A DNA stretch of 64,000 nt from BP-464 sp045805505 (GCA_045805505.1 JBJMLA010000162.1:124001-188000); one strand, 5' to 3'; numbered from the stretch's first letter, positions 55,201 through 57,628 are shown. Made by a program: numbers and translations. Notes: generated from the sequence alone by a model not told the origin.

Positions 55201-56500
55201 CGACAGCGGCATGGGCGAGATCGGCGCCGACGGCGTCATCACCCACCTGCTGACGCTGGCCGCGGCCTTCGGCGGCAACGACTCGATCACCGGCGGCGGC
55301 GGCAACGACGTCCTGCTGGGCGGTTCGGGCTCCGACGCCCTCGACACCGGCGACGGCACCAACCTCGCCATCGGCGACGGCGGCCAGGTCAGCTACTCCG
55401 GCGGCGTCCCCTCCAGCGCCTGGAGCACCGACACCGGTGCCGACCAGGCCGCGGCGGGCGCCGGCGACACCATCACCGGTGGTGGCGGCGACGACGTGCT
55501 CATCGGCGGCGTGGGCGCCGACACGATCACCGCCGGCGGCGGCACCGACGCGGTCGTCGGCGACAACGGGCGCGCGATCTTCACCGGGGGCTTCCTCCAG
55601 CACATCGAGACGACCGCGCCGGGCTTCGGCGGCAACGACACCGTCAGCGGCACCGGCAACCTCTTCGCCTTCGGCGGCACCGGCTCGGACACCATCGACC
55701 ACGACGGCCTCAACTCGATCATCCTCGGCGACGACGGCTTCGTCGACTGGGTGATCGGCGCCGCGGGCCCGACCTCGATCTCGATGATCGCGCCGACCGA
55801 CACCAAGGACGGCGCGGCCGACACCATCAACGTCCGCGGCCTCGGCAACAGTTACATCATCGGTGGCGCAGGCGGCGACAAGATCTTCGGTGGCAACGGC
55901 AACCAGCTCGTGTTCGGTGACTTCGGCGTGATCTCCGGCAACGTGCCGCTGTCGCTGACGGTTCCGTCGGTCCCGGTGCCCTTCACCTACACGTCGGTCT
56001 ACACGTTGAACACCGACCTGCCCAGCAGCGCCGACGACACCATCTGGGTCAGCGGCGGCCGCAACATCGTCATCGGCGGCCAGGGCAGCGACACCATCAC
56101 GGGTGGCACGGGCAACGAGGACCTGATCGGCGGCCACAACGTGCTGGTCGGCGACAACGGCTTCGACACGATCAACGGCGTCGGCGGCAACGACGCGATC
56201 GTCCACGGCAACGGCTCCGTCTCGCTGCTGCGCCGCGACACCGCAGCTACGGCCATCGTCGATGTGTTCAATGCTTCGCCCCAGACCGGCACCGGCCCCG
56301 CGCGTGAGACGACCCCGTTGAGCGCGCAGGCCAAGGCCAAGGCCAAGGCGAAGGCCCGCGCGAAGGCCCGGGCCAAGGCCAAGGCCAAGGCGAAGGCCAA
56401 GGCCAAGGCCAAGGCGAAAGCCAAGGCCAGGGCCAGGGCCAGGGCGAAGGCAAAGGCCGAAGCACTGGCGAACTCCAGGAACACGCGCACTGCGCACTGA
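28277..56500 (+). CDS. Giant repeat-built secreted surface protein (about 9,400 aa)
   Basis: A single uninterrupted frame of 9,407 codons from GTG 28277 (up to 9,478 from the earliest start), about 0.9 MDa. The N-terminus has a Sec-type hydrophobic segment (LLMLLGLFALLAGYLLP). Then follow a Pro/Ala/Glu-rich stalk (to ~29.5 kb); a ZU5-like domain (29.53-29.9 kb); six ~60-residue repeats (30.3-31.4 kb); FHA-like beta-helix; ~62-residue adhesin repeats (33.9-42.7 kb) interrupted by carbohydrate-binding-like and unnamed modules; more FHA-like filament (45-50.3 kb); Calx-beta-like domains (47.4 and 51.7-52.7 kb); RTX nonapeptide repeats (53.4-56.2 kb); and an Ala-Lys/Arg tail. Only 14 Cys, all in close pairs. 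No LPxTG or transmembrane end. Likely a giant adhesin or matrix protein. Style resembles filamentous adhesins such as the Fusobacterium leukotoxin; function inferred. Confidence 0.9.
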   Translation: MRESRFARLLMLLGLFALLAGYLLPSAATIFADTPSPALPALETPTLEFPVVKTPKPPAQSRTAKPAPAVPAVPAAAPARAATATGLQAAPAIAAQPASRPAPAPRIQLPVISNRYAQDPAATAKPAKDPFANVPVVEASTGPAPVFSDDADTAGHAQVVESTSPLDAAAAQIPAPQVPAAISRVVAEAAPEVEAAPVVEAAPEVEAVPVATEPAATEPAPAPEAPAEPAPAPAAEAPAPAAEPATVTPDPAPVIAPTTQTTISAAPAAPVLVAAPAPVVPIVVPVSEPLLTATADVLAAATAPDPATLTLSVTTDTPAPAAGAPLLVPADAGDAIGPLAPTETIGAPSASGVAPDPAAPAAGATAGAAAPAGSGDGPAPATVETDAVLAPPAGSTIAPGSTDLITSSGTEQATARGPPAGAVLITAAQGGSVSSGAATLTFAPGSLPADAWVTVTPVQVTLPGAHTTTTAYDLVAIDVLTGQVIELFNSPPVLTVAGAATPGAAIYYLPPGGAPELIASTVTPDGTVSAGLPHFSTYVVTSGGPSPAPQNDILTITLSSEKDRTILVTATQVTVAEESTTIVYTYSMSGITTLIIKAADDDEQDDTLVISIADGPIAATITFEGGEGKNQVSLVGLGSTSTSSTWTIGALTAGNSSVSVSVVAGTTAFSFKDVNEIRADGTDDKIVGPDRDTTWRMSVESKAGAVSVVPGFVTYDVFFYGFEKLAGGVGVNSLIAPTAADITAATQVLGTTTWTITGANAGTVMGFTFTGMDVLTADPASTHTTDPGFATGIAISATGGTWTATYGDQVTAPLAFDITASALQAALEALSNLAPGDVTVSGSPTLFTITFPNRSGDTLTTDAALLTGGAGTATVTVITQTASTTLDHKDTLDGPAGPTVWTVGSDNRSGTVAGMSFSGFDILVGSGSDSMTGPDAGLTWAITGTGAGTVQLMTFTGFTSLGGGTGTDVVEGPAGTWTWTVTDATGTTALTVASIALTGFDRLIGGSGTDTLIAPPSTAWTLRGPGSGSMGDLLFNGFETLDGDTGNTLSTPTDVTFSGGSSTAPVLGMSLISFVSIVDGVLVGTPQAEIEIAGGRGNDNIVISAGGAGNTVVQINGGTPYTIINPTSKLIILGNGGEDTITISGLGSGFSADLLIYGGERLPADAATTTPALAQWIAKFMDVSDVDDTIIVSGDINTGGGDFFALGTTFTLQANASINTTKTGTPDTYGDVTIWARKLGLSIENASPGFGTTTRNATITIEDGATITAGAIYLRAYTDDMVSLAQALGATNMAQVLALKALEALTAIVTGLLPVKALVKESAAKIFIKDATLTAKTGPLDLLASSYVNSVAAINMLVFAVLGYVHAIATAEVDIATGATLTADTGRIEIVSDARATSKLESTGALDLDQQIAVTGAADQFVVAIATAYAKSVSHVTLHTGAVVDAKTNSANLRATGAVSGTTIAMASGLPDGTASVAFSIEITESDIEAKVEGLVTSGATLSTPSFQVAFNPNAGGGPSWDEATDIVTIGPHAFKTGDKVVYRVNGGDPMGGSAALFPLIDGETYYVIYIDATRIQLADTLLAALAGRAHDIASFTAGVNAKTFDAGDVDPNTDTIKLSTRYGGDDPASWSVWPKAISNGQALAYTQGTSVIGGLTNGGVYYAIVDTGAINLTGDYTLQPRQILKLARTYAEALAGVAIDLTITAGATGYGFTVLHQLLSASANGIGVVSALDAEDHFEAKAGLGKERPDNILETFVKGLSLVKWAKATGKVVAAVVAYPFKKFFKWALSLSDDAAKITELGMAGAVAIGYGNHDVTTTVGNLAVLKSSRDLLITADIVQRQQSAVDAWIKPGKAHQSLGQILDILSILSPTPGPDVQKDDAVSFAIAVGVISNAAKVNVLGGTSSANSANLDASRALRIASDVSMPFLGRIDGIPGSINALIAGLRSGGIGSINALLSPQGAAELLRKTFVNTWARSSAQGKNLGVALSLNSLTIGNTAETNVGDDVDINKVAALNTDDQLVVIASRNRSQLIEVAGNFDTLLKDLFGSAGTSGKKKGVGAAVAVTVLTNSTKTVTGGLNITVGKNAGLFVTAEEGVFHLQLGQSGGSSETLAVSGTLSSFTQSSTTLAQLGIGSVVGGGPVAVLAGSNSVVLTFGGDVTKGEGAGIGITIVNNNVLRSTKAVIGDEFLTGAITATNIDAVGGIRVEAMSDGSIWTLSVAASIIDQSPTPPTGTDPSKTAVAGAETAAKNASGFENAWGVAGAVSVNVFDDTTYAIFDSAGRLGSTATTAIAIRARDDADVISITGAAAFVSSSSPTAGKSSTALAGAISVVVVDLDTQALIYGPTILGKTTGSSLTVEATRTGMLITGAIGAAGSKVNPAITTSDTITGSFSVNIVDSTTTAAVRRSPAITVSDALNITAYDETLIVAVGGAVSIDPAGRSGTGVAIGVVVMDRNTQASLEGAVAGTTTVNAGSLSIKGENSGKTVTVGLSVGVGQNAVAFTIAINVIDTQVGATLTRSAVTAKTGDVLIDAYDHTGLYSGVGGVAVSLVKPDPKRGSLRMAVGISIAVNDITRQDALATVDSSTVTAKGAITVTARAEGEIFSLTVAGVGSGGADPKAKIRIVGAGAISVNFITGKVQARVLGTGSVLRSGDNTVSGGSGRDTTKAITISGTDTTTITANAGAVALLFAGPGPSDSTNVTVGAAAAQNEIDKTVEGSATNATLDAGGDLALAASADGYIWSLALGIAGTVSGAAGNGLAGAGSGTGNSVTSTVLALLTGGSATAGGNLTLTATDSSQIDGSSGGIAFQFSRGPPSGGGSAAIGLSIALNTLTPTITAKVDGTKLKSTGKIAISATTPSTASITAVAIGGAVNATQGSGTTASVAVGGATARNEIGGSVTATIVNVSGSGIDIDAGQALEITAVSLKEITAVSIGGAVAIGGSTGSAGAVSIGLAIALSRITTTLEASLVDSTVKAAASVLVKTQDESTISASAAAAAIGVAAGLGNGAAVGGGGAEATNVILTSAKAFVSGTPLGTSSAKIGGAVTVQSTSEGTIKALILAVSVQVGLGVSNGVGVAIGISVARNVIGYEPAERTDWISGTSAPTKLTNGQKVLVTTGARANETFTYIGTTTTGLQRQTFTDTTKWEALTGTQTATYTANATTTPSVVLTGQIVLVGTSYYKAKVDVTTTIDLSAENYSDTAKWQAFATYRSAPAPGDPLTVKTLLTGDRVTVTSGPMTGDTFRYVGATVTGLQQLNYEDTTAWVEVADSTTATYSTDDTPDSVAINAVVLVKVGAKAGKKMKALKVATPRIDLSIQSFGDRTYWERVFGTPPASAGAVEAYVLNSDVYATGELKIVALATQTIDADVVAVAAAVGGGIGTGVGVGAAGVYTDNTIRNDVRAYLKGNGSTGVTVGSLNIEAKHAAGIKVVAVAAAAGVGLGASNLGVGIAIGLSIAINDVAGDVTAYIDSIGEGVRTTSSSVVVKASSPGRPLADGIADQVSLAGITGSDLETWADVNGDTPPPALVDAFFTAGIPLPADLTITSLGTVEGWQVVSGTDTWIVTRDGEGFTAVKGGTTKDLINYPGLFRTATTVDIPTALRTALNARNTDLALPTGTKLTPIGNGTFKLVTGGVTYILASDGTALQLSRDGAPVVCKQTGSTCTNNQPISVTTVTLGDLIVATTKTVSSALVTAFGTQGVTLATTATVRPNSGAGWTVTDGSTVYAVAQDGVTLRATWTSATFSVTDATLLSGLSGLTAAVVGTVGSDLVTAFAGQSVTLAATATIAKLTATTWRVVDGSTIYTLTSDGTNLAVGGVSAFSLYDIGAALRSAAQTSGGTTDAQRTGGVSQAVADAFLAQSVTLVAAAQVSPLPYGAWRVVANGTTTRTWVVTVKGTAVLTGADSATLTGLTGADMYAAAQGTPPTALTTALRTANAGALKPYLSYAAKLAKTGDGEWKLGSAVGTYVIRGSSTLTLSGSTISALAVAASLAAGFGAAGGVAVAGAGAAAINEIKRHVSAYVKDTSVSSESGVEVRAAASSAITSTVGSVAAAVAGGAFGVGVGIGVSVATNIIGRPSSDASKAIQVYAYVKDSSILAKGALAVTADAAQSISAVVFSAAAGIGIGGTIGVGVAGSGAGTGNDVVAAVLAYIDGDGADGITSASTTVTATDDSRIQVRTGALAIAGAFAGEIAVSVAIAVAIAHNSIANIVKAYVTGTDQGLASRGNITISASETSSIDAYTWAASVAAAVAAIGSLALAGAGADAINDINNDVAAYIDGGTVTAGAADYLWTATPTSIATNGRVRLQDGRVYQYIGSTTLTPSVGTTLDLTKQSYTNTALWSLVSGDLSVLATSSADLTAEVLAVSSALSGGLFTGAGSVGVAIARNFIGYTGTLDTTGLDNKVQAWVHNATIRAARDVLVKATSTDTVSTSSVGSSTAIAIGLGAAVAAAGVESTSKIGTKVLAELTETTAQAGRDLVVQADSSAQITKSKSVGVSISTSLAALSIAASNVVNSIINDVRAYIVSATGKTVSAIRDVSVRGRMTNARIGCPVGTDEDEDCIYATVASISVGLTGASGGGLGIYNTVDNTVQAYLGGSDTGANTTSASLGVLAGNDVLVEASEVAYTRGDAAAVTLSVSLGLALGVSVVRNTISSDVSAWALGVSIVSTDTTIAASASATVPESKAVGVSASLVAGNGNSSQVELSTVVSAWAQRAVLTATGTVSITADATNTGFVEAHGGTLGALAVGGMEAKIRLGRGDGVNEVAASLLAGTQVLAGTLAIAASSTDDIRASATAAGAGLIDLSGAAAYVDSDQAAQVTIAAQTTITVGVLDLRADHSQNVDGRGDAYSFALASGSGAGVGVTINTKANIDIGATTITSVVVAIAAKNTLRKRFYSDADDYNLNSGSVSGGGITILASTTKIGTSSNPFQAVVTIGSGASITANGTARTPGSMRIEAATDVIAIDSISAQGVSFSLGATVAVSEIITYTKAAVNITGAELHNATGDVAIATRADSGVRPSASLLVANSVSGAVSGTAHGESNNEQSITLTDTSIKGNNVKIYAGRNATQGVPNLLDANANVEIMSISLFANIALPLPIAVINETNTVTLNGATTIKALGDVDILAVRGLGTDRAKESGTTVSLSLVPYGFDSPNNADDNSTNAVVIGTSTTIEAGLNASTVVLVRPVASLPTGRTFGDAVTLADKAALRAAGIAISDDVAYSYAALNLTTIKFAVGTGDVIKDGSTYYQYINQSPPAGGIDLENENLNSSDWRVLTTSSVAATNTLPYGPTIAEVGENYYEKTVTSSLKLGLAGKFFVIKPDSLDAPTLVYQNVGNLLLQQREQILEWMASHATNAEAVARYQVQLESLDQTIADMGIAQTIIDVVSGNKILAPNKKVYSFIGGASAKISLREEDFLNTSRWSEDTSAGAVETPNLNKVKWINTNLDTIFLQLPSIYAAPGSIFIEGGSVKDQNGATVDLAAKITSGKLNARAGGNVTVKNESAFGMKVGDVIIRDNKRITVVNGALTVLAPGNVYLNGSVISPRTASTATPQITITQNYSPVTDPQCAGNSLFTFCDGLGHNVALPPIDRDLYVVGDVVNENGALTISNQDGSISASGELRAQTVNVFSARDFSLNNAGWLHTNKDPRQYLDFQTLRAAVFNTNGDTKQLCTTPRSTTVLNVTVVTCPDVTTAYATFDTALSNSINTDVTRILAQGRITITARYLNINGLIQSGVQTIELNIAANFAPGRATELANDDLSPIAGVNFGTDGIPVSGRFDPVTGTIILDDIVSQGGQISIAGQILSTGNGELKVAYGYTGLTITNLSGYTLSLGRVDVTTNRVGRITIVDTAQDGMPKTVYEMTAGGAVKKVYSASLNTALPTDGSGDAVITGITYTLTSTSSAVANDPDGSNEAYTYSPRTGLQYVWVEGQAKTSTVVTVFEKKSFNLFGDNGFGDLLVADDGWTSRDIFFTDSQPLLESETLTVCAAECPPLLAYNQVYTIQYFQKADKTTNVVFGSTIIKYTANSKRYRHKVDSTGTVTEQRFLLPSINFATDTTNWEEVTTGSSFDFLSTYENASRTVDQWTTGGGWLRKKTIHTKITEITGLKDYYTHTLKADVPIAISFVRGPTAPGVSILSKGSVLLKGNFDVPTNGTIRIESTQGSVTSDDAVGLFGAPVEIVASGGEIRVNVQGTSVSDGKAAHSFTALGNIVVNTVASGASTNGQVRAQSARLFLSRAVSSTGNVFLNAPGGIAVCSSCSTLIQGNRVELSATGGTLGTASNPLQVTTNTRGTGGFGARAQGDIRVVEGGTDLVLLLPVKWAPTGSVVSATGGVWLTATNGSILDGIYEALTPTTAADATAHNNTLNTLNGRITTTTTITVVKGADYTTTAGGKTTKHFKIKLSAQPNAAIGETIVVRVIFDDDDLQLSSADVRYGGGVARFSAADWNQDITFTYCNVDSATDRCDATTGDSSSVTFSQVSEHQRPAFNTASLQFPLSVALIHYLYPQLTVPASSGGSTELANVVGSTISLTAGGSAGQVGRISGIENLDLTNGGLPGLTTQQQGYLAGATTNDILGKFHALYRWTGSAATGVDLSAQSFGTGSWVKVNPTYLLTAASQSVTLASGQTVLVQRRGIYGLYEFRGTAGGADLANENYANSGRWTRLTNADGLPMGSPLTSALTTASIVNGSLVADTNVLERLTLQLVDDVDILGLNGTKVTLTMSTPGGAAIQTSDALEIASVVSTGTADVRLRATGAITNLAGTTAAITTAGNLVLDSGASIGTALTPLRTAIGTNGALVATANGTITLRQLGGALQAEEVFATVDVAITVVTGDLKVGRIEASDHVTLTTLAGSILNGLVDSAFSDGNVLVANAVFSATGGTIGTASKFFDTTITTSLSSSATGGVWLHNRVTLTAVSVGTTTGDVTINVIGDFLIGGINATGNVFVTATGSIFALAGDTTVDITALSARLIAGTGIGTSSDPIETAVSLLEASTTTGGIRLRNTGALTIGGVSSQVGLAAAGTIDVRTTGTMTVDEAVDSAAGPVNLAATTTLTVNAPITTGGGAATLTAGTAMTFTSLGSIDAESGAPGVTLTAQAGGIGMDDGSVVNARGGLITLTATGRIRLSLLTTTTDVTVTSSGADIVDNATEATVLDISATNALLHAATGIGSASNPLELAVTRLEADAGSGGLYADDTDGLIIGGITSSALPGAATTTGLRAAGTILVTTTGFLRIVENVTSTGADLTLQAIDSSIVTAANVVIPDTFGERTATSAADGTDADEDLSVIGATISAATTATLLAGDDMLIDATSAVIGGNQVTLRIDHGDADAGTGARFDLLGALTAPEILVTGARSGDVFYLHPAGLGGHVAVKGDVDGQTGGSDVFILDRLPSIDTAHKLLTGVTGPGALVTGNEVSPVRFTVDLDGRGGADEYFVDVTGASDYIVRVSDSGLADDGADILTINGTQATANVFLVRAGFVARMQPNGPAASDFASTYERINYDATINVMRLNGGDVVDRFYLDDNSAILTVDGAGGDDKFQVGQLYGYDRLSTTGPTPSWVTPASTVPPQVATGDEIGTVQTTRGFLSRGVSYSTTIYGGEGDDSFLVYGNQAVLKLFGENGDDEFVIRAFALAGSTESASEETEIAGGAGDDHIEYNVNAPVGIDGGGGSDTVVAVGTEFSDDFVITSDRIMGAGLNVLYASVERVEVDGMEGNDHFYVLSTSANAVTVISGGEGSDTIDVGGDVTGRVVALSAEGVSGQINHAVTSTDPNFDGILAPGLSLNVAGIVTNVGTVSVVQTDGTRVAEGSSATDSYTIKLAGTAPSVTGTTAFLTISAAQAPAALLAQHARSVELSADNGTTWATSLVLRFEVGAGGATDWNRTQEILVRAVDDAVAEGPLTVTISHSISSTATAFNNLIISNVDAMVIDNDRADLVVTPDDARTAVTEDDSSTNDTYTLSLTRAPSAGETVTITMVFDSTQLVLSRTSVTFDSTNWNTPVTITVSGKSDALPENTQLLSITHLVTSTGGTGVFAGITDEYELPVELTDDDAGGVLVTQTGGSTIVSPGTTDEYSLRLTRAVAAGKTVTITLITDGKTIVSAADPSDTRFTAATSTSAATVTFGPGDWSTPFRVKVANNDAYVPSNPSQPTQVFPAQSHTLDRIFGPLIIEGGDVLARPLDVGVRLPTELDASELFDGIVHVDESNNTDTLNIYNDSTVTSGTASSTGSLQAISAGAWTALTEIYGGASTTPAIGSFGRISGLAMGTQLVPGGFERGITYHGIEVVDILLGQGNDTFDVSHTVAGSITVVQGGGGDDTLTVSAAPGSTTGGAAAPLVLLGDSTQDGAFYNVTTFLLSALGRAARGRVFTNPGNDLIDARLATGAVTIYGGAGNDVIYGSAFDDQLAGGSGNDDIQGGLGNDHLYGDNGFNLNLSRRLSLSVQPLLVAIEPGVADTASGDTLVVGNDSLNGGGGDDILLGDMGIIDQIAGTNRLLSSGSVIRVTSWRPSAGGNDNLSAGAGNDIVIAGRGNDVLNAGDGTDRTGGNILIGDNGTVTLDGFGRLLFVATSDALYGGADELFGGAGNDILLAGTGADTINDAGGDNLVIGDNGSVTPGPSTTLAFGELLLALPLGTVRTTDADYGGNDRITTYVGDDLVFGGLGNDTINAGAGRNVVFGDGGIARYGANGIVELTGDTSGGDDRITTGTGADLLLGGLGADILLAGDGANVLIGDIGHILLDDAGTLLRVETLASTGFGGNDTLTGGNGSDDILGGAGNDTILTGEGANVALGDDGVLLYTAGVPTDIASTDTGETSEAVGGDDTITGGASGEVLIGGIGNDRLDGQGGDDVLIGDSGRVLRDTAGHVTTAALIAPGWGGDDVLEGDGGNDAIIGGAGSDAIYGGEGNDILLGDEGILAFTGGRVTQATSSPFADASGGDDTIYGEGGDDLVLGGGGSDVIDGGDGNDALVGDSGMGEIGADGVITHLLTLAAAFGGNDSITGGGGNDVLLGGSGSDALDTGDGTNLAIGDGGQVSYSGGVPSSAWSTDTGADQAAAGAGDTITGGGGDDVLIGGVGADTITAGGGTDAVVGDNGRAIFTGGFLQHIETTAPGFGGNDTVSGTGNLFAFGGTGSDTIDHDGLNSIILGDDGFVDWVIGAAGPTSISMIAPTDTKDGAADTINVRGLGNSYIIGGAGGDKIFGGNGNQLVFGDFGVISGNVPLSLTVPSVPVPFTYTSVYTLNTDLPSSADDTIWVSGGRNIVIGGQGSDTITGGTGNEDLIGGHNVLVGDNGFDTINGVGGNDAIVHGNGSVSLLRRDTAATAIVDVFNASPQTGTGPARETTPLSAQAKAKAKAKARAKARAKAKAKAKAKAKAKAKAKARARARAKAKAEALANSRNTRTAH
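28838..29040 (+). repeat. Pro/Ala/Glu/Val low-complexity stalk
   Basis: Core of a longer (28.37-29.5 kb) disordered segment of the giant protein. Short motifs such as VEAAPEVEAAP and EPAPAPEAP recur. Such segments often span the cell wall. Confidence 0.6.
30290..31440 (+). repeat. Six ~60-residue 'Trp-Phe' repeats in the giant protein
   Basis: Units carry a conserved Trp in the form x-GP-x(4)-T-x-W (near 30360, 30538, 30977, 31093, 31206 and 31334), then a Gly-rich strand, then F-x-GF-x-x-L-x-GG-x-G-x-D. One unit is split by a module (30637-30925) with the ALEALSN...GDVTVSG signature common in large extracellular proteins. Confidence 0.6.
32803..33415 (+). repeat. Two copies of a TGD-YYVI-LA module in the giant protein
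   Basis: Copies at about 32803-33070 and 33100-33415. Each has an opening D-x2-TD-x-I strand, then a G-x-x-x-Y turn, a G-x-x-YY-x-I strand, and an ending of the form I-x-L-A...A-x-AG. This arrangement recurs in other giant exoproteins but has no name known to me. Confidence 0.5.
37571..38272 (+). repeat. Four tandem carbohydrate-binding-like modules (six more dispersed)
   Basis: Each ~50-residue unit has G-x-x-V-x-V...G-x-x-Y/F-x-Y-x-G...L-x-x-x-x-Y-x-D/N-x-x-x-W-x-x-V. Tandem units are at about 37571-37737, 37750-37911, 37939-38089 and 38104-38272. Further copies lie near 41153-41320, 43960-44120, 44455-44570, 46376-46480, 48014-48118 and 48128-48290. The layout recalls CBM5/12 (chitin-binding type) modules; sugar binding is inference. 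Confidence 0.55.
38857..40215 (+). repeat. Six copies of an unnamed ~50-residue module
   Basis: Core form: ALVTAF-like helix, then a short V-T-L strand, a variable loop, W-x-V-x-x-G-x-x-x-Y/W strand, then a DG-x-x-L turn. Copies are at about 38857-39010, 39079-39236, 39352-39500, 39590-39730, 39840-39985 and 40066-40215, spaced roughly 70-85 residues. They sit as a block inside the adhesin repeats. Confidence 0.6.
47113..49930 (+). repeat. Five FHA-like filament repeats
   Basis: Units start with IGTA/IGSASNPL-like segments (near 47113, 48637, 48940, 49220 and 49797), followed by a LEA-T-x-x-GGI-type strand and a T-x-IGGV strand. This is the filamentous-haemagglutinin/large-exoprotein style of beta-helix. 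Confidence 0.55.
51685..52740 (+). repeat. Three Calx-beta-like domains
   Basis: Each has an opening V-T-Q/E-x-x-G-x-S...D-x-Y strand, a V-x-I-T/x-I-x-F strand, then a FTxxNW or DWxxP-type strand and DD-x-x-x-E end. Units are at about 51685-52090, 52110-52445 and 52460-52740; a fourth related domain is at 47400-47740. Such domains often bind calcium. Confidence 0.6.
53410..56215 (+). repeat. RTX-type calcium-binding repeat block
   Basis: Dozens of nonapeptides of the form GG-x-G-x-D-x-I/L-x, organised as ~75-residue super-units: three nonapeptides, then a [IVLF]GD-x-G-x-[IV] turn, then a linker ending in GGND or GGDD. About 14 such turns are seen from 53730 to 56160. This forms a calcium-stabilised parallel beta-roll in known RTX proteins. 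Confidence 0.8.
56330..56455 (+). repeat. 21 tandem Ala-Lys/Arg dipeptide repeats at the C-terminus of the giant protein
   Basis: Hexanucleotide repeats (GCC/GCG AAG and variants) encode 16 Ala-Lys and 5 Ala-Arg dipeptides, then an acidic/neutral end (AEALANSRNTRTAH). The tail is very basic and helical in potential, like the C-terminal tails of histone H1 and mycobacterial HupB. Confidence 0.9.
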
Positions 56501-56505
56501 CACAC

Positions 56506-56525
56506 AGCCGGACTCCCCGCCGGCT
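56506..56525 (+). other. Short hairpin after the giant gene
   Basis: Arms AGCCGG and CCGGCT with an 8-nt loop, six bases after the stop at 56500. It has no T run, so it is a weak terminator candidate at most. Confidence 0.3.
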
Positions 56526-56543
56526 CCGCAAGAAAGAGAACTC

Positions 56544-57623
56544 ATGTCCCACCCGTCCCCCCGATCGCGACTCCTGCCCGGAACGCGCCTGCGCTGGGCC
56601 CTGCTCGGCACGTGCGTGGCCGCCGTCGTCGGAGCGCCGTTCGCCGTCGGCCAGGCGATCCAGCGCAAGTCGGTCATCGCCGGTACCCGCACACCCGTGA
56701 CGGGTCACGTGCTGACGCCGACGCTTCTGGCCACACAGGTCGAGACCTGGGGCCTTGACGTTGTCAACGAGTCCAAGCGCGGCGGCGCCGCGCAGCTCTC
56801 CTGCCGGGCCATCTTCGGGACGCGCCGCAACGCGTGCCTGCGCACCGTCAACCGGGCCAACGGCCTGAGCTTCCAGTTCGACTTCCGGGGCGCCATCGGC
56901 GGCCTGTTCCGGGTCGGCAACGACATCGACAAGCCGTTCCCGGACGCGCGCCCCTTCGTGACCAACGCCACGGGCGTCGCCACCGGCCTCAACGCCGACC
57001 GGCTCGACGGCTTCCACGCCCAGGACATCATCGATCAGGCCGTCGCCCAGTCCAGCGTCCAGGTCGGCCCGCAGGGCCCGCAGGGGCCGGCGGGCGCCCA
57101 GGGCTCGCGCGGACCGCAGGGCGCGCAGGGTCAGAGCGGGCCTCCCGGCACGCCGCTCGTCGCTCGCGTCTCCACGCCGGCGAGCAGCAACATCGCCTAC
57201 GGCAGCCGCCAGGTCGTCGACCTTCCCAGCCGGGACCTGAGCTCGTCGGAGCCGGCCACGTCCAGCCAGGGTGCGGATCTGCTGCCGACGCGCTCGATCG
57301 TCCTCGATCCCGGCACCTACATCATCCAGACCACGTTCCGGGCCTACGACCTCAGCCAGGAGGGACCCGACCCCTTCGTGCAGTACGGCGTCGCGGGCGT
57401 GTTCCTCGACGGCCAGCTGCAGACGACGCTGTGGACGCCCGACATCCCCGCCGACGGCAACAACGCCGGCATGGCGTCGGACACCACGGTCGTGGCGGTC
57501 TCCACCGGCGCTCCGGGTGTCGTGACGGTGCGCGGCGTCGTGCGCCAGAACGCGACGGGCTCCGCGGGCTCCACCGCTGAGGGCGGAGTCAGCGTCATCG
57601 TCACCGGCGTCAACACGGGCTGA
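56544..57623 (+). CDS. Secreted collagen-like protein with C-terminal beta domain
   Basis: Exported protein of 359 aa. Signal peptide (ALLGTCVAAVVGAPFAVG, about residues 20-37). A domain of ~110 residues with two Cys (LSCRAIFG, NACLRT) comes next; its NADRLDG...QDI segment recurs in secreted proteins of related actinomycetes. Ten collagen-type Gly-x-y triplets (57066-57155; GPQGPQGPAGAQGSR...) precede a C-terminal beta-sandwich of ~150 residues resembling C1q/TNF-like or phage-tip-type adhesin heads. Immediately downstream of the giant gene, same direction. Likely a trimeric fibrous surface protein; trimerisation is inferred from the collagen stretch. Confidence 0.8.
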   Translation: MSHPSPRSRLLPGTRLRWALLGTCVAAVVGAPFAVGQAIQRKSVIAGTRTPVTGHVLTPTLLATQVETWGLDVVNESKRGGAAQLSCRAIFGTRRNACLRTVNRANGLSFQFDFRGAIGGLFRVGNDIDKPFPDARPFVTNATGVATGLNADRLDGFHAQDIIDQAVAQSSVQVGPQGPQGPAGAQGSRGPQGAQGQSGPPGTPLVARVSTPASSNIAYGSRQVVDLPSRDLSSSEPATSSQGADLLPTRSIVLDPGTYIIQTTFRAYDLSQEGPDPFVQYGVAGVFLDGQLQTTLWTPDIPADGNNAGMASDTTVVAVSTGAPGVVTVRGVVRQNATGSAGSTAEGGVSVIVTGVNTG

Positions 57624-57628
57624 TCGTC

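Noticed and set aside
53410..56215. Reading the RTX block as a pore-forming toxin secreted by a type I system
   Set aside because: No acyltransferase, ABC exporter, adaptor or C-terminal type I signal is visible; the basic tail replaces it.
56480..56500. Sortase (LPxTG-type) anchoring signal at the end of the giant protein
   Set aside because: No LPxTG-like motif, hydrophobic helix or matching layout; the end is a basic Ala-Lys tail followed by a short polar stretch.
44921..56692. Open frame of nearly 3,900 codons on the minus strand opposite the giant gene
   Set aside because: Its product is a monotonous Ala/Asp/Val/Gly/Arg mix with no domains. It is the mirror of codon bias in the high-GC giant gene, which itself shows clear repeats and domains.
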